Assembly (NCBI RefSeq): GCF_024362345.1
Contig: NZ_CP101505.1
Coordinates: 2,253,501 to 2,317,500 of the forward strand
Direction: 5' to 3'
DNA length: 64,000 nt
Origin: Polaribacter dokdonensis
Lineage (GTDB): Bacteria > Bacteroidota > Bacteroidia > Flavobacteriales > Flavobacteriaceae
In this document: positions 44,382 through 53,649 of the stretch, piece after piece
Numbering within the stretch: the first letter of the stretch is position 1
Layout of the letters: every line of letters starts with the position of its first letter
Notes under the pieces: generated by a model
The model's input: only the letters and a program-made list of their open reading frames with translations
Told to the model about the DNA's origin: nothing
The model's database searches: none
Program-made: the position numbers and the translations under genes

Positions 44382-45179
44382 ATGGATATTTTAGAAGCTA
44401 TAGTTCTTGGTGTAATTCAGGGTTTAACAGAATTTTTACCAGTTTCTTCTAGTGGTCATTTAGAGTTAGCAAAAGCTATTTTAGGTGATACTTCTGTGCC
44501 AGAAGAAAGTTTAACTTTTACTGTTGTTTTACACTTTGCAACAGCATTAAGCACCTTGGTAATTTTTAGAAAAGAAGTTGCAGAAATCTTAAAAGGATTA
44601 TTTCAATTCAAATGGAATGACCAAACAAAATTCTCATTAAAAATTATAATTTCTATGTTGCCAGCAGTTGTTGTTGGTTTGTTGTTCGAAGAGCAACTAG
44701 AGGCCTTTTTTGGAGGTAAAATATTGTTAGTGGGTGTAATGCTATTAGTTACAGCAATACTTTTATTATTAGCAGATAAAGCCAAAAACACCGATAAAGA
44801 AGTATCCTTTACAAACTCTGTAATTATTGGTATTTCGCAAGCTATTGCAATGTTACCAGGTATTTCTAGATCTGGTGCAACTATTTCAACATCAGTTTTA
44901 TTAGGTATTGATAGAACAAAAGCTGCACGTTTTTCTTTTTTAATGGTTGTACCTTTAATATTTGGTAAAATAGGTAAAGACGTTTTAAGTGGCGATTTAA
45001 ATTTTCAATCTTCAGAAATGTTACCTATAATTGCAGGTTTTATAGCAGCGTTTTTAGCAGGAATTTTAGCTTGTAAATGGATGATTGCTTTAGTCAAAAA
45101 AAGCAAATTATCTTACTTTTCTTTATACTGTGCAATTGTAGGTTTTATAGCTATAGGTTACGCTTTATTTTTGGCATAA
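44382..45179 (+). CDS. uppP: Undecaprenyl-diphosphatase
   Basis: A 265-residue inner-membrane phosphatase (BacA type) that recycles undecaprenyl diphosphate for cell-wall synthesis; also linked to bacitracin resistance. Motifs: GVIQGLTEFLPVSSSGHLEL near residues 10-29 and AMLPGISRSGATISTSVLLGI near 155-175, the two active-site signatures. About eight helices. It lies in the ftsX-DUF3098-uppP-truB block. Confidence 0.96.
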   Translation: MDILEAIVLGVIQGLTEFLPVSSSGHLELAKAILGDTSVPEESLTFTVVLHFATALSTLVIFRKEVAEILKGLFQFKWNDQTKFSLKIIISMLPAVVVGLLFEEQLEAFFGGKILLVGVMLLVTAILLLLADKAKNTDKEVSFTNSVIIGISQAIAMLPGISRSGATISTSVLLGIDRTKAARFSFLMVVPLIFGKIGKDVLSGDLNFQSSEMLPIIAGFIAAFLAGILACKWMIALVKKSKLSYFSLYCAIVGFIAIGYALFLA

Positions 45180-45191
45180 ACTCAGTATTTG

Positions 45192-45884
45192 ATGACAGAA
45201 GAAGATTTTAAAAATGGACAAGTTTTACTGATTGATAAACCATTAACTTGGACCTCTTTTCAGGCTGTAAATAAAATACGTTGGCACATAAAACAGCGTT
45301 TTAACCTTAAAAAAATAAAAGTAGGTCATGCAGGTACTTTAGATCCTTTAGCTACTGGCTTATTAATCATTTGTACAGGTAAACAAACCAAAGAAATAAA
45401 TACTTATCAAGGTCAAATTAAAGAATATACAGGAACTTTTACCTTGGGTGCAACTACACCAAGTTATGATTTAGAAACAGAGGTAAATGAAACGTTTTCT
45501 ATAGATCATATCACAGAAGATTTATTAAATCAAACCACCCAAAAATTTATTGGTGATATTGATCAGAAACCACCTATTTTTTCTGCTATTAAAAAGGATG
45601 GTAAACGTTTATATGAATTAGCTAGAAAAGGTGAAACCACTGAAATAAAATCGAGAACAGTTACTGTTTCTGAATTTGAAATTACAAAAATAGCTTTACC
45701 AAATGTTGAGTTTAGAGTAGTTTGTTCTAAAGGAACTTACATAAGATCATTGGCGTATGATTTTGGAAAGGCTTTAGATTCTGGAGCGCATTTATCAGTT
45801 TTAAGAAGAACCAAAATTGGAGATTTTTCTGTAGATAATGCAGAATCTATTGAAGGTTTTATTGAAAATTTAAAAGCTGAGTAG
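45192..45884 (+). CDS. truB: tRNA pseudouridine(55) synthase
   Basis: A 230-residue enzyme that makes pseudouridine at position 55 in the T-arm of tRNAs. The catalytic Asp is in VGHAGTLDPLATGLLIICTG near residues 43-62, followed by KEYTGTFTLG, KPPIFSAIKKDGKRLYELARKG and CSKGTYIRSLAYDFG. The short C-terminus without a PUA domain is usual for Bacteroidota. ATG 45192 is chosen over the TTG at 45189. It follows uppP after 12 bp. Confidence 0.95.
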   Translation: MTEEDFKNGQVLLIDKPLTWTSFQAVNKIRWHIKQRFNLKKIKVGHAGTLDPLATGLLIICTGKQTKEINTYQGQIKEYTGTFTLGATTPSYDLETEVNETFSIDHITEDLLNQTTQKFIGDIDQKPPIFSAIKKDGKRLYELARKGETTEIKSRTVTVSEFEITKIALPNVEFRVVCSKGTYIRSLAYDFGKALDSGAHLSVLRRTKIGDFSVDNAESIEGFIENLKAE

Positions 45885-45921
45885 TTTTGTAAAATTGATT
45901 TAATTTTTAGGATTGATTTCT

Positions 45922-47202
45922 TTAAACTTTAGAGGTGCTTTTGTAAACGAATTCAACTAAAAAGCTGAGTGCAATTATACTTAGTGCACTAAAAACACCA
46001 ATTTTGTTTTCTGCAAACTGCTGTAATAACAAGGTTGCAAAAGCAATAGCACAAATTATTGCTGCAAAAAGGTGAATAAACTTATTCGACTTTAGGGTCT
46101 TGTATTTTTTGTAGCCAATATAATTTACAATAGTAAAAATTAATAAAAAGCCAGAACTACCTGCAGTAGAAATACTCTCTAAATCAATAGTATTTACAAG
46201 AGCTATAGCTAAAATTGCTGTAATTAAAAAGCCAACTGGTTTTCCCCAAAGTGAATTACTGAAGTATTTTGGGAGCTCATCATCTTTAGCAATATCAAAG
46301 TTTACTCTTCCACTACCTAAAACAGTAGCATTAATAGCAGAAAAGGTAGATATCATGGCTGTTATTGTTATGATGGTAAACCCTATTTTTCCTAAAGTAG
46401 GTTCTGCTGCTTTGGCTAAAACATATTCCTCTGCACTTGCAATAGTATCAAAAGGCAGAGCTCCAATGGTTACTATAGCAATGAGTATATACAGAATTAC
46501 TACAAACCCAACAGCACCAAAATATGCTTTTTCTGTGTTTTTCTCTTTATTTTGTAAATCTGAAATAGAATTGGCAATCAACTCAAAACCTTCATAGGCA
46601 ACAAAAATAACCATACCTCCAGAAAGTAATAGAATTGGAGCTTCCCAGTTTTCTGGAGTAAGTTGATTTAGATTTTCTGAATTTTGGTATATTCCATAAA
46701 AACCTACTGCAATAAAAGCAATTAGAATAATAAGTTTTACAACAACAGAAACAGATTCTATTCTGCTAACTAGTTTAATACTCAGATAATTTATAAGAAG
46801 GGCTAACACAATTATGGCTGTTTGAAAGATTTTAATATCAACTTCATTATTACTAGTTATGGATATAAGTTCTGCACTGTAAGCACCAAAAGCAGAAGCG
46901 TACAAGGCCAGCATTACTATATAACTAATCCAAAGTAAGTTGTTAATTCCACCTGCAAATATTCCATTTCCAAACTGATGATGCACAAAACGAACTGTAC
47001 CTCCATTTTCTGGATATTTTTTAGAGAGCTTGGCATAAGAATAAGCAGTTAGCAAAGCTATAATCCCTGCAAACAAAAAAGCAATTGGTGTACCTCCTTT
47101 TGCTAAAGATACTGCTAAACCAAGAACAGCGAATATACCACCACCAACCATGCCTCCAATACCAATAAAAATGGCATCTTTTAGATCTATTTTAGCACTC
47201 AT
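45922..47202 (-). CDS. APC-superfamily amino-acid permease
   Basis: A 426-residue inner-membrane protein with about twelve helices. The N-terminus DAIFIGIGGMVGGGIFAVLGLAVSLAKGG is the unwound TM1 motif of APC (LeuT-fold) transporters, and YSYAKLSKKYPENGGTVRFVHHQFG is the conserved loop after TM2. The later FVAYEGFELIANSISDLQ is the TM6 segment. Substrate is probably an amino acid. It is on the strand opposite truB, with a terminator between it and the sigma factor gene upstream. Confidence 0.88.
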   Translation of the reverse strand: MSAKIDLKDAIFIGIGGMVGGGIFAVLGLAVSLAKGGTPIAFLFAGIIALLTAYSYAKLSKKYPENGGTVRFVHHQFGNGIFAGGINNLLWISYIVMLALYASAFGAYSAELISITSNNEVDIKIFQTAIIVLALLINYLSIKLVSRIESVSVVVKLIILIAFIAVGFYGIYQNSENLNQLTPENWEAPILLLSGGMVIFVAYEGFELIANSISDLQNKEKNTEKAYFGAVGFVVILYILIAIVTIGALPFDTIASAEEYVLAKAAEPTLGKIGFTIITITAMISTFSAINATVLGSGRVNFDIAKDDELPKYFSNSLWGKPVGFLITAILAIALVNTIDLESISTAGSSGFLLIFTIVNYIGYKKYKTLKSNKFIHLFAAIICAIAFATLLLQQFAENKIGVFSALSIIALSFLVEFVYKSTSKV

Positions 47203-47321
47203 ACTTTGTGTGTTATAATTTGTTGTATATCTTTCTGTGCAATTTAATAATTTATAACTTAAAGTTAGAGTAAATTATTTAGGATAATGTTCTTAATTCT
47301 TGCCTATTATTCAATATAAAA

Positions 47322-47359
47322 ATGCTAAAACGTATAAAAATATATATACATTTTAGCAT
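47322..47359 (-). terminator. Rho-independent terminator of the sigma factor gene
   Basis: ATGCTAAAA (47322-47330) pairs with TTTTAGCAT (47351-47359), extended inside by GTATA/TATAC. Read on the minus strand it is followed by a T-rich tract. It lies after the sigma-factor stop at 47387. Confidence 0.65.
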
Positions 47360-47386
47360 CCTAAACTTTATGAGTAAACTTTTATT

Positions 47387-48250
47387 TTAGCCTAAATAAT
47401 AACGTAAAACTTCTGTTCTAGATTTGTTTTGTAAACGTCTTATTGCCCTTTGTTTTACTTGTCTTACACGTTCTCTGGTTAAATCGAAAGTTTCACCAAT
47501 TTCTGAAAGACTAGAAGCTGTGTGATTTCCTAAACCAAAAAACATTTTTATAACTTTAGCTTCTTTATGAGAAAGGGTTTCTAAAGCTCTATTTATTTCA
47601 ATATCTAAAGATTGTTTCATTAAATTTCTATCTGGTCTTGGTGATTCATCTGATTTTAGGACATTGTAAAGATTAGAATCTTCACCTTCTCTAAAAGGTG
47701 CATCCATAGAAACATGTTTACCAGAATTTCTCATAGATTGGGACACATTTCTAACTGTGGTATCTAATTCATTTGCAATTTCTACATAAGTAGGAATTCT
47801 CTCATTTCTTTGTTCCAATTTAGAATACACTTTGTTTATTTTGCTGATGCTTCCAATTTTATTTAATGGTAAACGCACAATTCTAGATTGTTCTGCTAAA
47901 GATTGCATTATTGATTGCCTAATCCACCAAACTGCATAAGATATAAACTTAAAACCTCTAGTTTCATCAAAGCGTTTTGCTGCTTTTACTAAACCTAAAT
48001 TACCTTCATTAATTAAATCTGATAATTTTAAACCTTGATTTTGATATTGTTTTGCTACAGAAACAACAAATCGTAAGTTAGCTTTTACCAATTTATCTAG
48101 AGCTCTTTGATCACCAGCTTTAATTTTTAATGCTAATTCTACTTCTTCATCAGCAGTTATTAAATCTATTTTTCCAATCTCTTGAAAATATTTTTCTAAT
48201 GATTTGGTATCTCTGTTGGTTACTTGCTTTACAATTTTTAGTTGTCTCAT
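47387..48250 (-). CDS. rpoD: Primary sigma factor (RpoD/SigA, Bacteroidota type)
   Basis: A 287-residue sigma-70 factor with region 1.2 ([30 protein letters not shown]), region 2 ([53 protein letters not shown]), region 3 ([16 protein letters not shown]) and region 4 ([28 protein letters not shown]). It has no acidic N-terminal region 1.1 and is much shorter than E. coli sigma-70, as is usual for the Bacteroidota housekeeping factor that reads TTG-N19-TAnnTTTG. So it should direct the promoters marked in this window. A 63-residue gene lies 24 bp upstream. Confidence 0.93.
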   Translation of the reverse strand: MRQLKIVKQVTNRDTKSLEKYFQEIGKIDLITADEEVELALKIKAGDQRALDKLVKANLRFVVSVAKQYQNQGLKLSDLINEGNLGLVKAAKRFDETRGFKFISYAVWWIRQSIMQSLAEQSRIVRLPLNKIGSISKINKVYSKLEQRNERIPTYVEIANELDTTVRNVSQSMRNSGKHVSMDAPFREGEDSNLYNVLKSDESPRPDRNLMKQSLDIEINRALETLSHKEAKVIKMFFGLGNHTASSLSEIGETFDLTRERVRQVKQRAIRRLQNKSRTEVLRYYLG

Positions 48251-48274
48251 ATATAGTTTTTAATTTTTAAGTTC

Positions 48275-48466
48275 TTAAATAAATAAATTACAATCTCCAC
48301 AGTCTTTCACTTCTCCATAATACGTTTCTCTATATTTATGTAGGGTTTTAACAGGAAAACCTAATACATGTTTTTTTATATAGATTACTTTAGAGTTTAA
48401 AATACCCATTGCAGATGAGTAATATTTTTCTTGTTTTGTACTTCGTTTTATTTCAATAATTTTCAT
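48275..48466 (-). CDS. 63-residue basic protein with C-terminal CxxC, upstream of the primary sigma gene
   Basis: From ATG 48466 (an in-frame upstream start at 48502 would add twelve hydrophobic residues unlike the rest). The product is basic, contains KYYSSAMGILNSKVIYIKKHVLGFPVKTLHKYRETYYGE and ends in DCGDCNLFI, a CxxC near the C-terminus that might bind a metal. It is 24 bp upstream of the sigma-factor gene on the same strand, so co-transcription is likely. I do not know a function for it. Confidence 0.6.
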   Translation of the reverse strand: MKIIEIKRSTKQEKYYSSAMGILNSKVIYIKKHVLGFPVKTLHKYRETYYGEVKDCGDCNLFI

Positions 48467-48546
48467 AACAGTAATGATTAGAACGCAAAAAATTGCGCTC
48501 ATTTATTAATAAGTAATACATAATAATTTACCAGTTAGCAGAAAAG

Positions 48547-48627
48547 CTAGAAGGCAGAGGAATAAAATGGTACAGCAGCTTTATAAGTTGAAGAAATAAA
48601 ATACTGTTTGTACGCTTTAATTTTCAT
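48547..48627 (-). CDS. Candidate 26-residue leader peptide of the sigma-factor transcript
   Basis: A short frame MKIKAYKQYFISSTYKAAVP then FYSSAF, with its ATG only 6 bp after a -7 element TAATTTTG (48634-48641 on the minus strand), so translation would start about at the mRNA 5' end. Its start and YSSA end loosely resemble the start of the next 63-residue gene (MKIIEIKRS...YYSSA). It may be a leader peptide or a chance frame. The rest of the 320-bp region 48503-48822 shows only AT-rich sequence and the promoter of the divergent lipoprotein. Confidence 0.3.
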   Translation of the reverse strand: MKIKAYKQYFISSTYKAAVPFYSSAF

Positions 48628-48633
48628 AGATCT

Positions 48634-48641
48634 CAAAATTA
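48634..48641 (-). promoter_or_regulatory. Candidate -7 promoter element for the sigma-factor operon
   Basis: On the minus strand this reads TAATTTTG (TAnnTTTG), followed at once by the 26-residue frame. It is the best promoter candidate for the 63-residue gene and rpoD. No TTG -33 is visible. Confidence 0.4.
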
Positions 48642-48784
48642 CAAAAAATAAGCCGTTTTTGCTAAAAAATGAGCTTTTTTCTTCATTTTTGACCAAAAAC
48701 GACTAAAAAACGATTATTTTTTTAAATTTATTAATCGAGTTAAAAATGCAATGGTTTGGGTTAATTAAAACTATAATGAGAGCG

Positions 48785-48792
48785 TACATTTG
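48785..48792 (+). promoter_or_regulatory. -7 promoter element of the acidic lipoprotein gene
   Basis: TACATTTG matches TAnnTTTG, 30 bp before the ATG at 48823. The nearest TTG (48756) is too far upstream for a standard -33. Confidence 0.45.
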
Positions 48793-48822
48793 TAACCTAA
48801 TTAAATAGTAAACGAAAAGATT

Positions 48823-49290
48823 ATGAAAACGATAAAAAGATTTACAGCAATTTTAGCCATGGCTTCTATAGTACTTGTGGCTTGTGATGCTAAGAAAGAA
48901 AAAGAATACAATTTAGATTTAAATGATGGTACATCAGTATTTTATAACTCTAATGACGAGGATGCTTTAAGAATTAATGGGTGGACATCTTTTAATGCAA
49001 CAAACGAAACTTTAAAAGGTTTACAAGAAACAGATTTTGATTTGCCAATGACTAGTTTAGAAAACTTAAATGACCCAATTGCAAATTTGTCTAATTCTAT
49101 ACCAACATCATTAAAAACAGAAGAGGTTATAGAAGATATAGAAGATGTGCAAGAAGAATATACAAAACTGATTAATGAAAAGAATGAACCTTTAGATAAC
49201 GTTAAGCAGAACATGGAAGAACTTGTAGAAAAGTTCGATGATTTAAGAGAAGAATTGAATGAAACAGTAGAAGATTATATTACTAAGTAG
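48823..49290 (+). CDS. Small acidic lipoprotein with C-terminal coiled coil, unknown function
   Basis: A 155-residue protein with a lipoprotein signal peptide (lipobox LVAC, Cys21, then DAKKEKE). The mature chain is strongly acidic. The last 55 residues (VIEDIEDVQEEYTKLINEKNEPL and VKQNMEELVEKFDDLREELNETV) form a heptad-rich alpha-helical coiled coil. No known domain is visible. It is a single gene with its own promoter and a perfect bidirectional terminator after it. Confidence 0.7.
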   Translation: MKTIKRFTAILAMASIVLVACDAKKEKEYNLDLNDGTSVFYNSNDEDALRINGWTSFNATNETLKGLQETDFDLPMTSLENLNDPIANLSNSIPTSLKTEEVIEDIEDVQEEYTKLINEKNEPLDNVKQNMEELVEKFDDLREELNETVEDYITK

Positions 49291-49310
49291 TAACATATAA
49301 AGTGAAATTA

Positions 49311-49340
49311 AAAAGGGAAGTTGTACAACTTCCCTTTTTT
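49311..49340. terminator. Perfect bidirectional terminator
   Basis: GGGAAGTTGTACAACTTCCC (49315-49334) is a perfect 20-base palindrome, flanked by AAAA on the left and TTTTTT on the right. It ends the lipoprotein gene and the convergent TonB receptor gene. Confidence 0.9.
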
Positions 49341-49344
49341 TATG

Positions 49345-51696
49345 CTAAAATCTTAAAGTAGCACCTATTAAAAAGTTTCTAGTAGCTTGTGGGTAATACC
49401 CTGCACCATCTACTGTAGTTACAGTTCCTGGAACAGAAAAATCATCATCATATGTATAGTAATAACCTCTATCTACATATTCAGTATCAAAAATATTATT
49501 CACTAAAGCTGTTAAGGTAATTGAATCGAATATTTTATTTGGTGTAATTGTATACACAATATTAATATCGCTTGTAAAGTAGCTTTCTAAAACATCGTTA
49601 GTAGATATTGCACTACTTAAATTACTTAAAAATTGTTCACCTACATATTTAGATAACAAACTTAACTGTAATTTCTCTGTTGGATTATAGATAAACATAT
49701 TACCTACAATTACATTTGGAGAAAAAGAGATATCTGTATTTCCTAATAATTCAGGAGTAGTATTACCATCTCTAGTTACAAAAAAGTCTCTGTTTTTATT
49801 GGTACTAAAGGCTGCATTTGGTTTCCAAGAAAATTTATCAGTAAAACGAATGTCTGCATCTATTTCTAAACCTAATCTATAACTACTTCCAGATGTTTCT
49901 CTTACTGGAGCTCCTACATCATCTAAAGCACCAGTTAAAACTAACTGATTCTTGTAATCCATATAATAGATGTTGGTGTTTAGTTTTACTTTACCATTGT
50001 TTAAACGCCAACCTAATTCTAAATCATTTAAAGTTTCTGGAGTAGAAACTCCGTTTTCAAAATCATTTCTGTTTGGTTCTCTATTTGCAACTGCAAAAGA
50101 AGCATATAAATTATTATTGGCATTTAAATTATAGGTTAAACCAAATTTAGGATTGAAAAAATCAAAATTAGCATCTACGTTTATAGGGTCTCTATCTGAA
50201 GTTAAACCTTGTGTTCTATAAGACACAAAACGCCCTTGTAAATCTGCATAACCAGATAATTTTTTTGAGATATAAAAGTTTGCTTTTGCAAATAATGAAA
50301 AATCATTTTTTGTAGCATCAGAAAAATAATAGCGATCTCTAATTTCTGTATTTGGTGCTAAATCAGAACCCCAAATAACTTCTCCAAAATGATCTCCTGT
50401 ATAATTAGAGTATGAAATTCCTGTAATTAAATTAATCTTTTCTGTTTTATAATTGGTATTAAAGTTAGCTACGTAAAAATTGTTATCTAACCAACGTCTT
50501 ACAATAACATCACTACCATCTACTATTAAATTATTAAAATCTGCAGCAGATTCTCCAGGTTTATATTGTTCAAAAAATCCAGAACCTTTAGTGTAGTTTA
50601 AACCTAAAGTAGTGCTCCATTTATCATTTAATTGCTCATTCCAATGCAATTGATAATGGTTTTGTCCATAATCGTCTACTTCATTTTCATAAGTATATGG
50701 GTTTTGTCTTCTGTCTTGTTCTAATTGAGTAGCATCTAATCCAAACCAAGATTGGTAGGTTCTTTCTTCTCCACCAAAAGTAATTGCTTTTATAAGTGTA
50801 TTTTCATCAGAATAACTTCCTTGTAAATAGTAAGATTTTAAATCTGTAAATGCTCTATCTACATATCCATCAGAATAAATATCAGACAAACGACCTGCAA
50901 TCTCTATGTGATCGTTTATTTTACCAGTACTAAATTTTACAGTGTGTTTACGAGTACCAAAAGAGCCAAAAGAATTCGAAATTTCTCCATAAGCTTCTTC
51001 AGAAACAGCATCTGTTAAAATGTTTAAACTTGCACCAAAAGCACCTGAACCATTGGTTGATGTACCAACTCCTCTTTGCAATTGCAAGTTCTCTGTAGAA
51101 GATGCAAAATCTCCTAAATTCACCCAAAAAGTTCCATGACTTTCAGCATCATTATAAGGTATTCCATTTACAGTTACATTAATTCTTTCTCCATTAGAAC
51201 CACGTACATTCATGTAAGTATAACCTATACCTGCACCTGCATCTGATGATGAAATTACAGATGGTAAATAGTTTAGTAAGATAGGTATGTCTTGCCCCAA
51301 ATTACGTTTTGCAATTTCTTTCTTAGATAGGTTAGAGAATGTAACAGGAATGTCTGCATTAACCCTTACTGCATTTACTAGAACTTCATCTAGAACAGTG
51401 TCTTCATTCTGTAATGTAAAATCTGCAGTTACATTTTGATTTAGAATAACAATTCCTTGTAAAAAACTCTTGTAACCCAAATAAGTAACTTGAATAAAAT
51501 GTTCTCCTTTTGGCAAATTTAAAAGGTAGGTACCATCTGCTTTTGTAGTGGTACCTCTTTTTAGATTTTTTGCATAAACAGTTGCATTTGCTAAAGGTTC
51601 ATTGTTTTGGTCTACAACTTTCCCTGTAAGTTGGTAGGACTGTGCGTTTACAAGTATACTTGCAAACAAGAATAAAAAAATGATAGTTTTTTTCAT
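49345..51696 (-). CDS. TonB-dependent outer-membrane receptor for thiamine (TPP-riboswitch controlled)
   Basis: A 783-residue outer-membrane transporter: signal peptide about 1-18 (ending LVNAQ), carboxypeptidase-like domain about 20-100 (LTGKVVDQNNEPLANATVYAKNLKRGTTTKADGTYLLNLPKG), plug about 110-225 with NVRGSNGERINVTVNGIPYND, and barrel ending in NFLIGATLRF. A TPP riboswitch lies in its leader, so it is made when thiamine diphosphate is scarce; this matches known thiamine receptors of Bacteroidota. It is transcribed alone and ends at the palindromic terminator. Confidence 0.88.
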   Translation of the reverse strand: MKKTIIFLFLFASILVNAQSYQLTGKVVDQNNEPLANATVYAKNLKRGTTTKADGTYLLNLPKGEHFIQVTYLGYKSFLQGIVILNQNVTADFTLQNEDTVLDEVLVNAVRVNADIPVTFSNLSKKEIAKRNLGQDIPILLNYLPSVISSSDAGAGIGYTYMNVRGSNGERINVTVNGIPYNDAESHGTFWVNLGDFASSTENLQLQRGVGTSTNGSGAFGASLNILTDAVSEEAYGEISNSFGSFGTRKHTVKFSTGKINDHIEIAGRLSDIYSDGYVDRAFTDLKSYYLQGSYSDENTLIKAITFGGEERTYQSWFGLDATQLEQDRRQNPYTYENEVDDYGQNHYQLHWNEQLNDKWSTTLGLNYTKGSGFFEQYKPGESAADFNNLIVDGSDVIVRRWLDNNFYVANFNTNYKTEKINLITGISYSNYTGDHFGEVIWGSDLAPNTEIRDRYYFSDATKNDFSLFAKANFYISKKLSGYADLQGRFVSYRTQGLTSDRDPINVDANFDFFNPKFGLTYNLNANNNLYASFAVANREPNRNDFENGVSTPETLNDLELGWRLNNGKVKLNTNIYYMDYKNQLVLTGALDDVGAPVRETSGSSYRLGLEIDADIRFTDKFSWKPNAAFSTNKNRDFFVTRDGNTTPELLGNTDISFSPNVIVGNMFIYNPTEKLQLSLLSKYVGEQFLSNLSSAISTNDVLESYFTSDINIVYTITPNKIFDSITLTALVNNIFDTEYVDRGYYYTYDDDFSVPGTVTTVDGAGYYPQATRNFLIGATLRF

Positions 51697-51782
51697 TTTA
51701 AAAAATTTAAAACGAATAAAAAGAGGTAATTATTCTTGTAATTAATAGTGAATAATTATTTCGTCATTAAAAAATGACTTTG

Positions 51783-51866
51783 TTAAACATCCCTAAACAG
51801 CATTACCTGTTCTAGGTTCATTGGGTATGATCTCAGCTTTTTACAGCACCCCTTTTGAGAACGCTG
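51783..51866 (-). promoter_or_regulatory. TPP (THI-element) riboswitch upstream of the TonB receptor
   Basis: On the minus strand the aptamer core is in order: GGGGTGC (51846-51852), then GCTGAGATCATACCC with the invariant CTGAGA and the ACCC that pairs with GGGT, GAACCT, then ACAGGTAATGC and AGGGA. These are the conserved pyrimidine- and pyrophosphate-binding parts of the TPP riboswitch. It ends about 87 nt before the receptor start codon. It predicts repression by thiamine diphosphate. Confidence 0.93.
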
Positions 51867-51976
51867 CAAAATTAAGTGCTAAAAATATAATATGAAATAT
51901 AAAATTGCTTTTTTTTCTATTTGTATATGGTGTACAAAATTGCGTAATAAAGCACATGATTGCTATTTGTATTAAA

Positions 51977-51984
51977 TAAATTTG
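51977..51984 (+). promoter_or_regulatory. -7 promoter element of the D15-like gene
   Basis: TAAATTTG matches TAnnTTTG, 69 bp before the ATG at 52054. No clear TTG at -33. Between this element and the riboswitch (51867-51976) I see only AT-rich sequence. Confidence 0.4.
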
Positions 51985-52053
51985 TTATGCAATTAAAAGT
52001 GTTTTGTTTAAGCTTAATTTTAAACAATTTTCTTTTACTTAATACACCAACCA

Positions 52054-53229
52054 ATGAAATTATATAAAAAAATAGTGCTATTTATTTGTTTTCTAGCACT
52101 AAGCATTCCTGCTCAATCACAGGAAAAAGAAAACGAAAGTGGCATAGATAAGTTTGTAGAATATTTTACATTTTATCCTAATAGAAAGAAAGTTGCACAA
52201 GATTCAACTTTATACTTATCAAAAATTATTACAGCACCTATTATAAGTTATTCACCAGAAACCAGCCTTGGTTTTGGAGTAGGAGCAAAGTATTTATTTA
52301 AATTTAAAGGAAGTGGAGAAGAAACAAGAACCTCTAATATGCCTGTTTCTTTGCTTTATACACTAAACAGTCAATTCTTTATTTTTTCTGGATTTGAGAT
52401 ATTTACCAATCAGGAAAAATGGGTAATTTCTGGTAATATATTATTTCAAAACTATCCTAGATTATATTATGGAATAGGACAAAACACACCAGAAGAGAAT
52501 GAAGAAATTTACGATACCTATCAATTTTTATTTGAACCAATTTTATTAAAACAAGCTTTTACACGTTACTTATTTTTGGGTGGTGGAGTTAGGTATAACA
52601 AAATTTATGATACAAAAATAGAAGAAAATGGTTTGTTAGCTACAACTCAACCATCAGGTTTTAATGGTTCTACTTCTGTTGGTTTTGAGCTTGCAGCTTT
52701 GTATGACAGTAGAGATAACATTTTAAATGCCTCTAAAGGATGGTACATGGAGTTAACCAAAGGTTATTATGGAACTGCTTTGGGAGGAACGCATCAATTT
52801 GAATTAACTCGTTTTGATTTGCGTCATTACATGAAAATTTCTAGCAAAAATGATGATGTTTTAGCTTTTCAAGCCATTGGTCATTTTGCTAATGGAGATG
52901 CTTCTTTATCTGAATTGGCACTTTTTGGAAACGAAGAAATGATGCGTGGTTATATAGAAGGTAGATACATAGAAGAAAATTTATTGGCAGCTCAAGTAGA
53001 GTATAGAAAAACGTTTAAAGATAGTAGATTTGGTATGGTTGCTTTTTTAGGAGCAGGAGATGTTTTTAATAAATCTAAAGATTTAAGTTTAAGTGATTTA
53101 AAATTAAACTATGGGGTTGGTTTACGATTTATGTTAGATAAGAAAGAAAAATTAAATATTAGATTCGATTTTGGATCTGGTAACAATACAGATGGAAACT
53201 TTTACGTAAATATTGCTGAAGCTTATTAG
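52054..53229 (+). CDS. BamA/TamA-family (surface antigen D15-like) outer-membrane protein
   Basis: A 391-residue exported protein with a signal peptide (about 1-22, ending IPAQSQ). The remainder is a beta-barrel of the D15/Omp85 type: KIITAPIISYSPETSLGFGVGAKYLFKF near the start and GWYMELTKGYYGTALGG, EEMMRGYIEGRYIEENLLAAQVEYRK and YGVGLRFMLDKKEKLNIRFDFG towards the end. No POTRA domain is visible, so it is not a BamA assembly factor itself. It is convergent with arfB. Function unknown. Confidence 0.75.
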   Translation: MKLYKKIVLFICFLALSIPAQSQEKENESGIDKFVEYFTFYPNRKKVAQDSTLYLSKIITAPIISYSPETSLGFGVGAKYLFKFKGSGEETRTSNMPVSLLYTLNSQFFIFSGFEIFTNQEKWVISGNILFQNYPRLYYGIGQNTPEENEEIYDTYQFLFEPILLKQAFTRYLFLGGGVRYNKIYDTKIEENGLLATTQPSGFNGSTSVGFELAALYDSRDNILNASKGWYMELTKGYYGTALGGTHQFELTRFDLRHYMKISSKNDDVLAFQAIGHFANGDASLSELALFGNEEMMRGYIEGRYIEENLLAAQVEYRKTFKDSRFGMVAFLGAGDVFNKSKDLSLSDLKLNYGVGLRFMLDKKEKLNIRFDFGSGNNTDGNFYVNIAEAY

Positions 53230-53239
53230 GCTTTAGGTA

Positions 53240-53644
53240 TTAATCTAATCTCGGTTTTTTACGCAAAGCCTTTTTTAGAGAATTACGTTTATTTTTCTCA
53301 ACATTTTTTAAAATTGAAGATCTACTTGGTTTAGTAGGTCTTCTTTTTTTAGGTTTAATTAAACTTGTTTTCAGCAACCCTAAAAAACGTTTTATAGCTA
53401 ACTCCTTATTCTTATGTTGAGATCTGGTTTCTTCACAAAATATAATGAGTTGATGTTCTTTGGTTAATTTAGAAGCCAATTTTTCTTTCAGTGTTTCCTT
53501 TTCTTTATCAGATAATGCAAGCGAGTTTTCTAAATCAAATGTAAGTTCTATTTTAGATGAGGTTTTATTTACATGCTGACCACCTGCACCAGAACTTCTA
53601 ATTGCTTTAAACTTTAGTTCTTTTATAATTTCTGATGAATGCAT
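53240..53644 (-). CDS. arfB: Alternative ribosome-rescue factor / peptidyl-tRNA hydrolase ArfB
   Basis: A 134-residue protein with the release-factor GGQ motif in SSGAGGQHVNKTSSKIEL near residues 17-34, and a basic C-terminal tail (KKRRPTKPSRSSILKNVEKNKR...) that enters the mRNA channel of stalled ribosomes. It frees nascent chains from ribosomes that have no stop codon. The size matches ArfB/YaeJ. It follows the kinase gene after 5 bp. Confidence 0.93.
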   Translation of the reverse strand: MHSSEIIKELKFKAIRSSGAGGQHVNKTSSKIELTFDLENSLALSDKEKETLKEKLASKLTKEHQLIIFCEETRSQHKNKELAIKRFLGLLKTSLIKPKKRRPTKPSRSSILKNVEKNKRNSLKKALRKKPRLD

Positions 53645-53649
53645 TACTA

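Noticed and set aside
48483..48497. Inverted repeat CGCAA-AAAA-TTGCG as a terminator or operator
   Set aside because: Short stem, no T run on either strand in the right place, and it lies inside the likely operon upstream of the 63-residue gene.
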